DNA of 64,000 nucleotides from CADEFQ01 sp050249415 (GTDB lineage Bacteria; Pseudomonadota; Gammaproteobacteria; Steroidobacterales; Steroidobacteraceae): contig JBFWQO010000003.1 of the NCBI GenBank assembly GCA_050249415.1, positions 62,001 to 126,000 of the forward strand. Reading direction: 5' to 3'. Of this stretch, positions 37,974 to 46,987 are shown one piece after another. Within the stretch, counting starts at the first letter, position 1; each line of letters begins with the position of its first letter. The translations under genes were made by a program, and so were the position numbers. Below the pieces are notes generated by a model, which saw only the letters and a list, made by a program, of their open reading frames with translations, was not told where the DNA came from and searched no databases.

Positions 37974-40253
37974 ATGTCCACCGAGATCGAAACCACCGTC
38001 ACCGACATTGAACCCGAACAGGGGGAACTGATCGATGCGGAATCCTCCCCTCTGACCCTGAGCCTTCAGGATTTCGTCGGCGAGTTCGGCGACGAACTGC
38101 TCGACGCCCTCAACAGCGCCAATCCGCCGGTCTATAACGGCCAACCGCAGGCGCACCGCCAGCTCGTCGTCGCCAGCCTCAAGCGCAAGCTGTTCCCGGC
38201 CCAGGCCGAAGTCGTCCACGCCGCCGCCGAGCTGCTGATCGATCGTGGCGAACGCGCCGCGATCGTCAATGGCGAAATGGGCTGCGGCAAGACCACCGTC
38301 GGCATCGCCACGGCCGCCGTGCTCAACGCCGAAGGCTACCGCCGTACCCTGGTCCTCTCGCCTCCGCACCTTGTTTACAAGTGGCGGCGTGAGATCCAGG
38401 AGACGGTGGCAGGCGCGAAGGTGTGGGTGCTCAACGGCCCGGACACGCTGGTCAAGCTCATCAAGCTGCGCGAGCAGTTGGGCGTGCAGCCCACGGGCCA
38501 GGAGTTCTTTGTCCTGGGCCGTGTGCGGATGCGGATGGGCTTTCACTGGAAGCCCGTCTTCACCCGGCGGCGCTCCCGTCACGGCGACGTGGCGGCGTGC
38601 CCAGGCTGCGGCACAGTCATCACCGACCTTGATGGCGAGCCGGTCAACCCGATCGCGCTCGAAGCCGAGGAGTCCCGCAGGAAGTGCAGCCATTGCGCCG
38701 CCCCCCTGTGGACGCTGATCCGCCCGCGCAGCCTGTCCGGCAGCGACCAGTCCTCAGCCGTGCTGAAAGCCTTGAAGCGCATCCCGACCATCGGGGAAGT
38801 CACAGCGCAGAAGCTGATGCAGAAGTTCGGCGACGGGTTCCTCGCGTCAATGCTGGGCGACAACATCCATGAGTTCATCAACCTCATGGATGCGAACGGC
38901 GAGCTGGTGTTCTCTGACCGTCAGGCCACGCGCATGGAACGTGCGATGGCCAACATGGAGTTCGGCTTTGGCGAGGGCGGCTACCAGCCGTCCGAGTTCA
39001 TCAAACGCTACCTGCCGCAAGGCACGTTCGACCTGCTCATTGCCGACGAGGCGCACGAGTACAAGAACGGTGGCAGCGCCCAGGGCCAGGCCATGGGTGT
39101 GCTGGCGGCGAAGGCTCGCAAGACCTTGCTGCTGACCGGCACGCTGATGGGCGGATACGGGGACGATCTTTTCTATCTGCTGTTCCGCGCCTTGCCTGGG
39201 CGGATGATCGAAGACGGTTACCGCCCAACCACGAGCGGCAGCATGACCTCGGCCGCGATGGCGTTCATGCGCGATCACGGTGTCTTGAAGGATATCTACT
39301 CCGAGAGCATCGGCACGGCGCACAAGACGGCCAAGGGCACCAAGGTATCGGTGCGCACAGTCAAGGCCCCGGGCTTCGGCCCCAAGGGCGTACTGCGTTG
39401 CATCCTGCCGTTCACGATCTTCCTCAAGCTCAAGGACATCGGTGGCAACGTCCTGCCGCCGTATGACGAGGAGTTTCGCGAGGTCCAGATGGACGTGGCG
39501 CAAGCCGCGGCCTACCGCGACCTGGCGGGTCGGCTGACCGCGGAGCTGAAGCAGGCTCTGGCGCGACGCGATACGACCCTGCTGGGTGTGGTGCTCAACG
39601 TACTGCTGGCCTGGCCGGATTGCTGCTTCCGGTCGGAGACCGTGGTGCATCCGCGCACGCGCAACACCTTGGCGTTCGTCCCGGCTCAGTTCAACGAGTT
39701 CGAGCTGACGCCGAAAGAGCGCGAGCTGATCGACATCTGCAAGGAAGAGAAGGCCCAGGGCCGCAAGGTTCTGGCCTACACGGTCTATACCGGCACGCGC
39801 GACACCACGTCGCGCCTGAAGGTGCTACTGGAGCAGGAAGGCTTCAAGGTGGCGGTGCTGCGCGCGAGCGTGGATGCCTCCCGCCGCGAGGACTGGATCG
39901 CCGAGCAACTGGACCGCGGGATCGACGTGCTGGTGACGAACCCGGAGTTGGTCAAAACGGGCCTCGATCTGTTGGAGTTTCCAACGATCGTGTTCATGCA
40001 GAGCGGCTACAACGTGTATTCTTTGCAGCAGGCGGCAAGGCGCTCGTGGCGCATCGGGCAGAAACAGTCCGTGCGCGTGATCTACCTCGGCTACGCCGGT
40101 TCTTCGCAGATGACCTGCCTGGAGCTGATGGCCAAGAAGATCATGGTCTCGCAGTCCACATCGGGCGACGTGCCCGAATCGGGCCTGGATGTGCTCAACC
40201 AGGACGGTGATTCCGTCGAGGTCGCACTGGCCCGGCAACTGGTCGCCGCCTGA
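37974..40253 (+). CDS. SNF2-type helicase with zinc-ribbon insert
   Basis: A 759-residue superfamily 2 ATPase. Walker A is GEMGCGKTT at 100-108, the DEAH box is at 358-361 and the C-terminal helicase half ends with the SNF2-like QAARRSWRIGQ. Between motifs I and II lies an insertion with two CxxC pairs (Cys209/212 and Cys238/241) and a helix-hairpin-helix-like stretch (IPTIGEVTAQKLMQKFGDGF, about 270-290). Both are DNA-contact features unusual inside the motor. It probably remodels ICE DNA or displaces bound proteins. A long, divergent N terminus precedes the motor. It ends in a terminator before the conjugation genes. Confidence 0.88.
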   Translation: MSTEIETTVTDIEPEQGELIDAESSPLTLSLQDFVGEFGDELLDALNSANPPVYNGQPQAHRQLVVASLKRKLFPAQAEVVHAAAELLIDRGERAAIVNGEMGCGKTTVGIATAAVLNAEGYRRTLVLSPPHLVYKWRREIQETVAGAKVWVLNGPDTLVKLIKLREQLGVQPTGQEFFVLGRVRMRMGFHWKPVFTRRRSRHGDVAACPGCGTVITDLDGEPVNPIALEAEESRRKCSHCAAPLWTLIRPRSLSGSDQSSAVLKALKRIPTIGEVTAQKLMQKFGDGFLASMLGDNIHEFINLMDANGELVFSDRQATRMERAMANMEFGFGEGGYQPSEFIKRYLPQGTFDLLIADEAHEYKNGGSAQGQAMGVLAAKARKTLLLTGTLMGGYGDDLFYLLFRALPGRMIEDGYRPTTSGSMTSAAMAFMRDHGVLKDIYSESIGTAHKTAKGTKVSVRTVKAPGFGPKGVLRCILPFTIFLKLKDIGGNVLPPYDEEFREVQMDVAQAAAYRDLAGRLTAELKQALARRDTTLLGVVLNVLLAWPDCCFRSETVVHPRTRNTLAFVPAQFNEFELTPKERELIDICKEEKAQGRKVLAYTVYTGTRDTTSRLKVLLEQEGFKVAVLRASVDASRREDWIAEQLDRGIDVLVTNPELVKTGLDLLEFPTIVFMQSGYNVYSLQQAARRSWRIGQKQSVRVIYLGYAGSSQMTCLELMAKKIMVSQSTSGDVPESGLDVLNQDGDSVEVALARQLVAA

Positions 40254-40348
40254 TCGTCACGCCAACGCCGACATGGCGCCGCCGGCTCTCCGTTGTTCCA
40301 CGTTGCAGCCACGTCCACGATCTCCGTGGATGTGCCTGCATCTTCACT

Positions 40349-40369
40349 GGCCCCTTCGGGGGCCTTTTT
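40349..40369 (+). terminator. intrinsic terminator after the helicase gene
   Basis: GGCCCC-TTC-GGGGGCC then TTTTTC. It separates the small-gene block from the first conjugation operon. Confidence 0.92.
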
Positions 40370-40394
40370 CTTTGGAGGGAGGCTGTCGGTAAAT

Positions 40395-40421
40395 CGGGCA
40401 CTGCCTGGTTCGCATTGTTTG
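40395..40421 (+). promoter_or_regulatory. bipartite conjugation-operon motif A
   Basis: CGGGCA (40395-40400), 13 bases, ATTGTTTG (40414-40421), 58 bases before the first gene of the operon. The same motif with equal spacing starts the other two transfer operons. Confidence 0.8.
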
Positions 40422-40479
40422 CTGCCGCTCGTGGCCCGAGCGGCGATGGTGAGGGCTCGATGTTTCAGGACGACGCGCC

Positions 40480-41079
40480 ATGTGCCCCTCTCCACCTTGG
40501 TTTCACCATCCCGAACGCCGCCTGCTGGCGGGATTTCTCGGCCTGCTTTGGTCGGTGCTGGCTGGCGGCTGCGCGACGACGAGCGCGCCGGTCGCGCCCG
40601 AAGCCATCGAGGAAGTCTCGGCCGCGCCCGCACCCGAGGCTCCCGAGTACATCCCTGTCGTGCGCTACGGCCGCTACACCCTCGTGGAATTGGCACCGAC
40701 AGCAGCGCAGCGGGACCTGCTGTTGCAGACCATCGACGTGTCGATGCCCGAGGATGCCCGTGTCACGGTTGGCGACGGGCTGCGGCATGTCCTCAAGCGC
40801 AGCGGCTACCAGCTCTGCGAGACCGCGCACGCGGTGATCGAGCTGTACGCACTGCCGCTGCCGGCGGCGCACCTGCACCTCGGCCCCATGACCCTGCGCG
40901 ATGCGCTGCTCACCCTGGCTGGTCCGGCCTGGGAACTGCACGCGGATGACCGCGCGCGGCAAATCTGCTTCGAGCGGCCCGGCGACAGCATGACCGCCGA
41001 CAACGCACCCGCGCCGCCCGCCACCGAGGCGGCGCAGACCTTTCCGCTGGCGCCCGCGGCATCGGGAGGCCAGCCATGA
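40480..41079 (+). CDS. PilL-N-type lipoprotein of the ICE transfer system
   Basis: A 199-residue lipoprotein. The signal peptide ends in a lipobox (LAGGC, Cys about 31) after a hydrophobic stretch. A globular domain follows (YIPVVRYGRYTLVELAPTAAQRDLLLQTIDVSMPEDARVTVGDGLRHVLKRSGY) that matches the PilL N-terminal family found first in these transfer operons. It probably sits at the outer membrane as part of the pilus or secretion channel. The ribosome-binding site is weak. Its stop overlaps the next gene as ATGA. Confidence 0.85.
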   Translation: MCPSPPWFHHPERRLLAGFLGLLWSVLAGGCATTSAPVAPEAIEEVSAAPAPEAPEYIPVVRYGRYTLVELAPTAAQRDLLLQTIDVSMPEDARVTVGDGLRHVLKRSGYQLCETAHAVIELYALPLPAAHLHLGPMTLRDALLTLAGPAWELHADDRARQICFERPGDSMTADNAPAPPATEAAQTFPLAPAASGGQP

Positions 41080-41714
41080 ACAGCCCGCAGCCCACCCATC
41101 GTTCAACGGCCGCCGTGGTGATGCAGAGCCTGATGTGGCTCTGGCTGATCGGCCTCAGTGTTCTGGTGGCCCTGGGCTACCAGGCCATGAACGACCAGGC
41201 CGACCAGGAACGACTCGATACCCGGCTGCAACGCCTCGAAGCGCAGGCGACGGGCCTGGCCGAGACCATCGAGGCCATCCAGCAGCGTCCGGCCGTCGCC
41301 ACGGCTGCGGACCTCAAGGACACCCGCCAAATCCTGGAGGCACGCGCGGCCCAGGTCGAGAAATCGCTGAGCGCCTATGCCGCCGCCGACCTTCAGGCGC
41401 TGCGCGCCGAAGTCGAGCAAGTCAAGGCGCGGCAGACCGCTGCGCGCGCCGCTGCACCCGCCCAGCCGCGCACCAGGAACAAGCCCACCGCCAAGCCCGA
41501 ACCACCGCCGCTCCCGTTCCGCATCGTCGGTGCCGAACTGCGCGCCGGCGAGCGCAGCGTGTCCGTCGCGCCGAGCAGTGGGGACTTCACGCCCGACCAG
41601 CTTCAGGTGCTGCTGCCAGGCGATGCGTTCGGCCCGTGGCGCTTGCAGGCCGTCGAGGGTAACACCGCGGTGTTCCAGGCCGGCGACCAGACCCGCCGCG
41701 TGGCGATTCCCTGA
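41076..41714 (+). CDS. ICE transfer protein, single-pass membrane
   Basis: A 212-residue protein with one N-terminal membrane helix (about 15-35), a coiled-coil region (about 40-125, rich in Ala/Gln/Leu heptads), a Pro/Lys linker and a C-terminal beta-rich domain of about 65 residues. The plan resembles inner-membrane periplasmic scaffold proteins such as PilP, which is inference. Coupled to the gene in front by ATGA. Confidence 0.8.
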   Translation: MNSPQPTHRSTAAVVMQSLMWLWLIGLSVLVALGYQAMNDQADQERLDTRLQRLEAQATGLAETIEAIQQRPAVATAADLKDTRQILEARAAQVEKSLSAYAAADLQALRAEVEQVKARQTAARAAAPAQPRTRNKPTAKPEPPPLPFRIVGAELRAGERSVSVAPSSGDFTPDQLQVLLPGDAFGPWRLQAVEGNTAVFQAGDQTRRVAIP

Positions 41715-41728
41715 CCGGAGCAGATCGC

Positions 41729-42454
41729 ATGAAGCCATCGATCATCCTTTCCGCGCTCCTGCTGGCGTCCACCCAGTGGCCCGCCTGGGCGCAGCAGCCC
41801 GCCACGGCTCCCGCCCGCAATGCGCAAAGCCAGGAGCGCCCGCTTGTCGCCCGCATTCTGGACGACCGGGTGGAGAGCGACTGGGGCCTGCAACCGCAGG
41901 AGTGGGCGCGCTACCGCGAACTGATGGACGGGCCGCTGGGCATCTACTCGCCCAACCTGGACCCGTTGTCGGCCCTGGGCATCGAGGCGCGCACCGACGA
42001 GGAACGGCGCCGTTACGCAGAGCTGCAGGTGCAGGTCGAAGCGCGCCGCGTCGAGAAGCTGCTCGCCTACCAGAAGGCATACGACGAGGCCTGGCAGCGT
42101 CTGAACCCCGGCATGCAGCGGGTGAACTTGCCCGACGACAAGCCGGTCGCGGGAGCCACGCGCGGCTCCGGCCGCACGGCGGTGTTCGTCAAGGACGGCT
42201 GCGAAGCCTGCGGCCAGCTCGTACAGCGCCTGCAATCCTCGGGAACCGAGTTCGACCTGTACATGGTCGGCAGCCGCCAGGACGATGCGCGCATCCGCGA
42301 CTGGGCCAAACGCGCGAACGTCGATCCGGCGCGCGTGCGCCGCGGCACCATCACGCTCAACCACGACGGCGGCCGCTGGCTGTCGCTGGGCCTGCCCGGC
42401 GACTTGCCTGCGGTCGTGCGCGAGGTGAACGGCCAATGGCAGCGCCAGCCGTAG
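41729..42454 (+). CDS. TIGR03759 family ICE protein, CxxC-containing
   Basis: A 241-residue secreted protein. A signal peptide ends in AWA-QQ near residue 21; a helical middle region precedes a thioredoxin-like C-terminal domain with a CxxC pair (DGCEACGQLVQRL, near 155). It matches TIGR03759. It may act in disulphide formation of pilus parts, together with the DsbA-like protein of the next operon. The stop overlaps the following gene by 19 bases. Confidence 0.9.
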   Translation: MKPSIILSALLLASTQWPAWAQQPATAPARNAQSQERPLVARILDDRVESDWGLQPQEWARYRELMDGPLGIYSPNLDPLSALGIEARTDEERRRYAELQVQVEARRVEKLLAYQKAYDEAWQRLNPGMQRVNLPDDKPVAGATRGSGRTAVFVKDGCEACGQLVQRLQSSGTEFDLYMVGSRQDDARIRDWAKRANVDPARVRRGTITLNHDGGRWLSLGLPGDLPAVVREVNGQWQRQP

Positions 42455-43026
42455 TCGCATCGCTGCGCGCACTGGTGCTTGCCGCTGGCCTGTACGCCGG
42501 CGCGGCCCATGCGCAAGAGGTTCCGCCACCGGCCTACCAGCTCGCCGCACAGCGCGCAGGCATCCCCTCGACGGTGCTCTATGCCGTGGCCTTGCAGGAG
42601 AGCGGCATCCGGCGCAACGGGCGCATCGTCCCGTGGCCGTGGTCGCTCAACGTCGCCGGCCAATCGCGCCGCTATGCGACCCGTGCCGACGCCTGCGCGA
42701 GCTTGCAGCGGGCGATGCGCTCCACGCCGCACACGCGCATCGACGCGGGCCTGGGCCAGATCAACCTCGGCTACCACCAACAGCGCTACGCCAGCGCCTG
42801 CGACTTGCTCGACCCGTACCGGAACCTCGCCATCGCCGCCGAGATCCTGCGCGAGCAGCACACCCCGGGCGAAGACTGGTTGCTGGCGATCGGCCGCTAC
42901 CACCGTCCTGCCGGGGGTGAGCCTGCCGCCCGCTACCGGCGCAGCGTATCCCGCCACCTTGCCCGCGTGCAGGGCGCGCGCCCAACCGCCGCGGTCCTCG
43001 CCGCGCGCCAGGAGACATCCCTATGA
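42436..43026 (+). CDS. lytic transglycosylase, SLT family
   Basis: A 196-residue periplasmic enzyme. A signal peptide (cleavage near AHA-QE, residue 27) is followed by a transglycosylase-like domain with catalytic Glu in ALQESGI (near residue 56) and a GLGQINLGYH segment. It opens peptidoglycan for the secretion channel, like VirB1. The ATG lies inside the end of the upstream gene; the longer open frame is a shadow. Confidence 0.92.
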   Translation: MAAPAVVASLRALVLAAGLYAGAAHAQEVPPPAYQLAAQRAGIPSTVLYAVALQESGIRRNGRIVPWPWSLNVAGQSRRYATRADACASLQRAMRSTPHTRIDAGLGQINLGYHQQRYASACDLLDPYRNLAIAAEILREQHTPGEDWLLAIGRYHRPAGGEPAARYRRSVSRHLARVQGARPTAAVLAARQETSL

Positions 43027-43562
43027 CGACATTCCATCTGGCCTTACGGGGCCTGCTCGTGCTGCTGGCGGGTCTGCCGCTGGCCTCGCTTGCCGGCGAG
43101 CCACTGACCGTGGTCGAAGACCGTGGCGGCGCATCGGCACTGCCGTATTACGAGGCCCTGAATCTTCAGCCGCGCGCCAACGCGCCGGCCCGGCCGCCGA
43201 TCCCGACGCCCCAGGTTCCCGCCACGCCGGCGGACGAGGCCGCGATGCTGCCGGTGCACAGCGCCAAGCTCACGCCCGGCACCGTCGCGCGGCGGGTGAT
43301 CGAGGCTCCGGGCCTGCGGCCTTTCGTGGTCGTCGGCGACGACGAGGCATCCCGGGCCTGGCTGCGCCGCCAGGCGGCAGCGCTGCGCGAGCGCGGCGCG
43401 GTCGGCCTGGTGGTCAACGTCGAGACCGTGCAGGGCCTGGCGCGGCTGCGCGCCCTGGTGCCCGGTGTGCCGCTCGCGCCTGTGTCCGGCGACGACCTGG
43501 CCGAGCGTCTGGGCCTGCGGCACTACCCGGCGCTGATCACGGCCACCGGCATCGAGCAATGA
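43023..43562 (+). CDS. TIGR03765 family ICE protein
   Basis: A 179-residue exported protein with a signal peptide (LAGLPLASLAG, near residue 25) and a C-terminal alpha/beta domain (LRPFVVVGDDEASRAWLRRQAAALRERGAVGLVVNVET) matching TIGR03765. It overlaps the transglycosylase gene as ATGA and ends four bases before traD. Role in the channel unknown. Confidence 0.9.
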   Translation: MTTFHLALRGLLVLLAGLPLASLAGEPLTVVEDRGGASALPYYEALNLQPRANAPARPPIPTPQVPATPADEAAMLPVHSAKLTPGTVARRVIEAPGLRPFVVVGDDEASRAWLRRQAAALRERGAVGLVVNVETVQGLARLRALVPGVPLAPVSGDDLAERLGLRHYPALITATGIEQ

Positions 43563-43566
43563 AGCC

Positions 43567-45759
43567 ATGTCGGGGAAACAGCCGGTCGAGGTACTGCTAC
43601 GCCCAGCGGTGGAGCTATACACCGTTGCCGCATGCGCGGGCGCCGCGTTTCTGTCCCTGGTGGCCCCATGGTCGCTCGCGCTGAGCCCATCCATGGGCGT
43701 CGGCAGTGCGCTGGCGTTCGGTGCCTACGGTGCCATCCGCTACCGCGATGCCCGCGTCATCCTGCGCTACCGGCGCAACATCCGCCGCTTGCCCCGGTAC
43801 GTGATGACCAGCAAGGACGTGCCGGTCAGCCAGCAGCGGCTGTTCGTGGGGCGCGGCTTCCTGTGGGAGCAGAAGCACACCCATAGGCTGATGCAGACGT
43901 ACCGGCCGGAGTTCCGCCGCTACGTCGAGCCGACGTCTGCGTACCGTCTGGCGCGGCGGCTGGAAGAACGGCTGGAGTTCGCGCCGTTCCCGCTGTCCCG
44001 GCTGCCTGCGCTCACCGGCTGGGACGTGCCTTTCAACCCGGTGCGACCGCTGCCGCCGGTGGGCGGCCTGCCGCGCCTGCACGGCATCGAACCCGAAGAG
44101 GTGGACGTCAGCCTGCCGCTCGGCGAGCGCGTCGGCCACTCGCTGGTGCTGGGCACGACGCGCGTCGGCAAGACCCGGCTGGCCGAACTGTTCGTGACCC
44201 AGGACATCCGGCGCGTGAACGCCGCGGGCGAGCACGAGGTGGTGATCGTCATTGACCCCAAGGGCGATGCCGATCTCCTGAAGCGGATGTACGTCGAGGC
44301 CAAGCGCGCGGACCGCGAAGGCGAGTTCTATGTCTTTCACCTTGGGTGGCCAGACATTTCCGCGCGCTACAACGCCGTGGGCCGCTTTGGGCGCATCAGC
44401 GAGGTGGCCACCCGCGTCGCGGGGCAGCTTTCCGGCGAAGGAAACAGCGCGGCGTTCCGCGAGTTCGCCTGGCGCTTCGTCAACATCATCGCGCGCGCGT
44501 TGGTGGAGCTGGGGCAGCGCCCGGACTACATGCTGATCCAGCGGCACGTCATCAACATCGACGCGCTGTTCATCGAGTACGCACAGCATTACTTCGCCAA
44601 GACGGAGCCCAAGGCCTGGGAAGTGATCGTCCAGATCGAGGCGAAGCTCAACGAGAAGAACATTCCGCGCAACATGATCGGGCGCGAGAAGCGCGTGGCG
44701 GCGCTGGAACAATACCTCTCGCAGGCACGCAACTACGACCCGGTGCTGGATGGCCTGCGCTCCGCTGTCCGATACGACAAGACGTACTTCGACAAGATCG
44801 TCGCCAGCCTCTTGCCGCTGCTGGAGAAGCTCACCAGCGGCAAGATCGCCCAGCTCTTGGCCCCGAACTACTCCGACCTGGCTGACCCGCGCCCGATCTT
44901 CGACTGGATGCAGATCATCCGTAAGAGGGCCATCGTCTATGTGGGCCTGGATGCGCTCTCCGATGCCGAGGTTGCCGCAGCGGTCGGCAATTCGATGTTC
45001 AGCGATCTCGTGTCGGTCGCAGGCCACATCTACAAGCATGGGATCGACGATGGCCTGCCGGGCGCATCAGCCGGTGCGCGCCTGCCGATCAATGTCCACG
45101 CCGACGAATTCAACGAGTTGATGGGTGACGAGTTCATCCCGCTGATCAACAAGGGTGGCGGTGCCGGCCTGCAAGTCACCGCCTACACGCAAACCCTCTC
45201 GGACATCGAGGCCCGCATCGGCAACCGCGCGAAGGCCGGTCAGGTCATTGGCAACTTCAACAATCTGTTCATGCTGCGCGTGCGCGAAACCGCAACCGCC
45301 GAACTGCTGACGCGGCAATTGCCGAAGGTCGAGGTCTATACGACCACCATCGTCAGCGGCGCGACCGACAGCTCCGACATTCGCGGAGCGACGGATTTCA
45401 CGTCGAACACCCAGGACCGCATCAGCATGTCCAGCGTGCCGATGATCGAGCCGTCGCACATCGTCGGCCTGCCGAAAGGCCAGTGCTTCGCGCTGCTGCA
45501 GGGCGGCCAGCTTTGGAAAGTGCGCATGCCGCTACCGGCGCCGGACCCGGACGAGGTGATGCCGGCGGACTTGCAGCAACTGGCCGGGTATATGCGCCAG
45601 AGCTACAGCGAAGCGACGCAGTGGTGGGAGTTCACCAGCTCCCCGGCCTTGCAGGACACGGGCCTGCCCGACGACCTGCTGGATGACGCCGCTGCGGCCG
45701 AACCTCCCGCGGTGGCCACCGCCACCGACGAGGACACCGGCAACGAGGCCTCACCATGA
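43567..45759 (+). CDS. traD: conjugative coupling ATPase TraD (VirD4 class)
   Basis: A 730-residue type IV coupling protein of the TIGR03743 (SXT/TOL and PFGI-1) subfamily. Two N-terminal membrane helices (about 15-60) lead to the motor: Walker A GTTRVGKTR at 196-204 and a Walker B-like stretch in NVHADEFNELM near 515. The extra ~180 residues before Walker A are typical of this subfamily. It brings the relaxase-DNA complex to the secretion channel. The stop overlaps the next gene as ATGA. Confidence 0.96.
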   Translation: MSGKQPVEVLLRPAVELYTVAACAGAAFLSLVAPWSLALSPSMGVGSALAFGAYGAIRYRDARVILRYRRNIRRLPRYVMTSKDVPVSQQRLFVGRGFLWEQKHTHRLMQTYRPEFRRYVEPTSAYRLARRLEERLEFAPFPLSRLPALTGWDVPFNPVRPLPPVGGLPRLHGIEPEEVDVSLPLGERVGHSLVLGTTRVGKTRLAELFVTQDIRRVNAAGEHEVVIVIDPKGDADLLKRMYVEAKRADREGEFYVFHLGWPDISARYNAVGRFGRISEVATRVAGQLSGEGNSAAFREFAWRFVNIIARALVELGQRPDYMLIQRHVINIDALFIEYAQHYFAKTEPKAWEVIVQIEAKLNEKNIPRNMIGREKRVAALEQYLSQARNYDPVLDGLRSAVRYDKTYFDKIVASLLPLLEKLTSGKIAQLLAPNYSDLADPRPIFDWMQIIRKRAIVYVGLDALSDAEVAAAVGNSMFSDLVSVAGHIYKHGIDDGLPGASAGARLPINVHADEFNELMGDEFIPLINKGGGAGLQVTAYTQTLSDIEARIGNRAKAGQVIGNFNNLFMLRVRETATAELLTRQLPKVEVYTTTIVSGATDSSDIRGATDFTSNTQDRISMSSVPMIEPSHIVGLPKGQCFALLQGGQLWKVRMPLPAPDPDEVMPADLQQLAGYMRQSYSEATQWWEFTSSPALQDTGLPDDLLDDAAAAEPPAVATATDEDTGNEASP

Positions 45760-46505
45760 AGGACGCCGCCTCGACTGCGCAACGGGAGCAGAACCAGCGC
45801 CAGGGCCTGATCGTCGGCACCATCACCTTGCCGTTCCGGCTGCTCGGGGTGCTGATCGGCTCGCTGCTGTTCTCGATCGTGATCGAGTGCGTCGGCATGC
45901 ACCTATTCTGGCAAGACCAGGGCTGGAGGCACTCGCAGCAGATGCTGCAGTACGAACTGGGACATCTTTCCAGCCACTTCACGCGCAGCGTGGTCGTGCA
46001 GGAGCCTGGCCGCACGGCGCACGAGCTGGTGGACACCGGCTACGAATGGGTGTTCGTGCGCTCTGGGCTGCTGGAGCGCATGAGCCAGACCGCCGAACGT
46101 GCCCGCGCGCCCAGTCACGGGCAGACGCGCAACTTCCGCTACTACATCAGCCAGGTCTATGTCTGGACCGAGAGCTACCTGATCGCCGCGGCTTTCACGA
46201 CGCTCACGTTTCTGGTGCGCCTGCTGGTCCTGGTGCTCACGCTGCCACTGATCTTCACCGCGGCGTTCGTCGGCCTGATCGACGGTCTTGTGCGGCGCGA
46301 CGTGCGCCGGTTCGGCGCGGGCCGGGAATCCGGCTTCATCTACCACCGCGCGAAGGCCAGCCTGATGCCGCTGGCCGTACTGCCGTGGGTCACGTACCTG
46401 GCCTTGCCGATCTCGGTGCATCCACTGCTGATCCTGCTGCCCAGCGCCGCCTTGCTGGGACTGGCCGTGAGCCTGACCGCAGGCAGCTTCAAGAAGTACC
46501 TCTAG
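45756..46505 (+). CDS. TIGR03747 family ICE membrane protein
   Basis: A 249-residue inner-membrane protein with four main hydrophobic segments (about 20-45, 135-165, 168-190 and 205-240). It contains the RRDVRRFGAGRESGFIYHRAK loop typical of TIGR03747. It always follows traD in this family and may support the coupling complex. Last gene of the first transfer operon. Confidence 0.92.
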   Translation: MKDAASTAQREQNQRQGLIVGTITLPFRLLGVLIGSLLFSIVIECVGMHLFWQDQGWRHSQQMLQYELGHLSSHFTRSVVVQEPGRTAHELVDTGYEWVFVRSGLLERMSQTAERARAPSHGQTRNFRYYISQVYVWTESYLIAAAFTTLTFLVRLLVLVLTLPLIFTAAFVGLIDGLVRRDVRRFGAGRESGFIYHRAKASLMPLAVLPWVTYLALPISVHPLLILLPSAALLGLAVSLTAGSFKKYL

Positions 46506-46515
46506 GCCATCAATC

Positions 46516-46542
46516 CGGGCATGCGCGAGTTCCTATTGTTTG
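46516..46542 (+). promoter_or_regulatory. bipartite conjugation-operon motif B
   Basis: CGGGCA (46516-46521), 13 bases, ATTGTTTG (46535-46542), 61 bases before the RAQPRD gene. Identical spacing to motifs A and C. No terminator separates it from the upstream operon. Confidence 0.8.
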
Positions 46543-46603
46543 CGGCCTAAAAGTCTCTCGCTGCCCACGATCGAGCCATTGCTGATCACACAGGAATGGC
46601 GCG

Positions 46604-46987
46604 ATGTTGGCTCCGATCTGGCAGCGCGCCGCGCATCGCGGCGTGCCCATTTTTCTCGTGACGGCCCTCCTGCTGGGTCAGTCCCCGATGGCGGCGGCCG
46701 ACTCCCCCGCGCAGCGCCAGGAACTGGTCGCCGCGCTGCGCCAGCTCGACGCGCTGGAGCGCACCGTCGCCGACAGCGCCGCGCATTCCCCCATCCAGCC
46801 GGGCGAGCGCTACCACTTCGATTACCCGCGGCTGCTGGCTGACCTGGCGCGCGTGCGCGCCGGCATCCAGGCCCATCTCACACCGTCGCGTGCCCAGCCG
46901 CGCGACCCCTCCGAACTGGCCGGCGACTACCGCGCCGAGCGGGCCGCTGCGCCATCGCCGACGACGACTGCGGAGTGCAAGCGATGA
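46604..46987 (+). CDS. RAQPRD family ICE protein
   Basis: A 127-residue exported helical protein. A signal peptide ends near residue 33 (MAAADS), and the family-naming RAQPRD motif is present at about 98-103. The rest is a helix pair. Function unknown; it starts the second transfer operon in all relatives. The stop overlaps the next gene as ATGA. Confidence 0.92.
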   Translation: MLAPIWQRAAHRGVPIFLVTALLLGQSPMAAADSPAQRQELVAALRQLDALERTVADSAAHSPIQPGERYHFDYPRLLADLARVRAGIQAHLTPSRAQPRDPSELAGDYRAERAAAPSPTTTAECKR

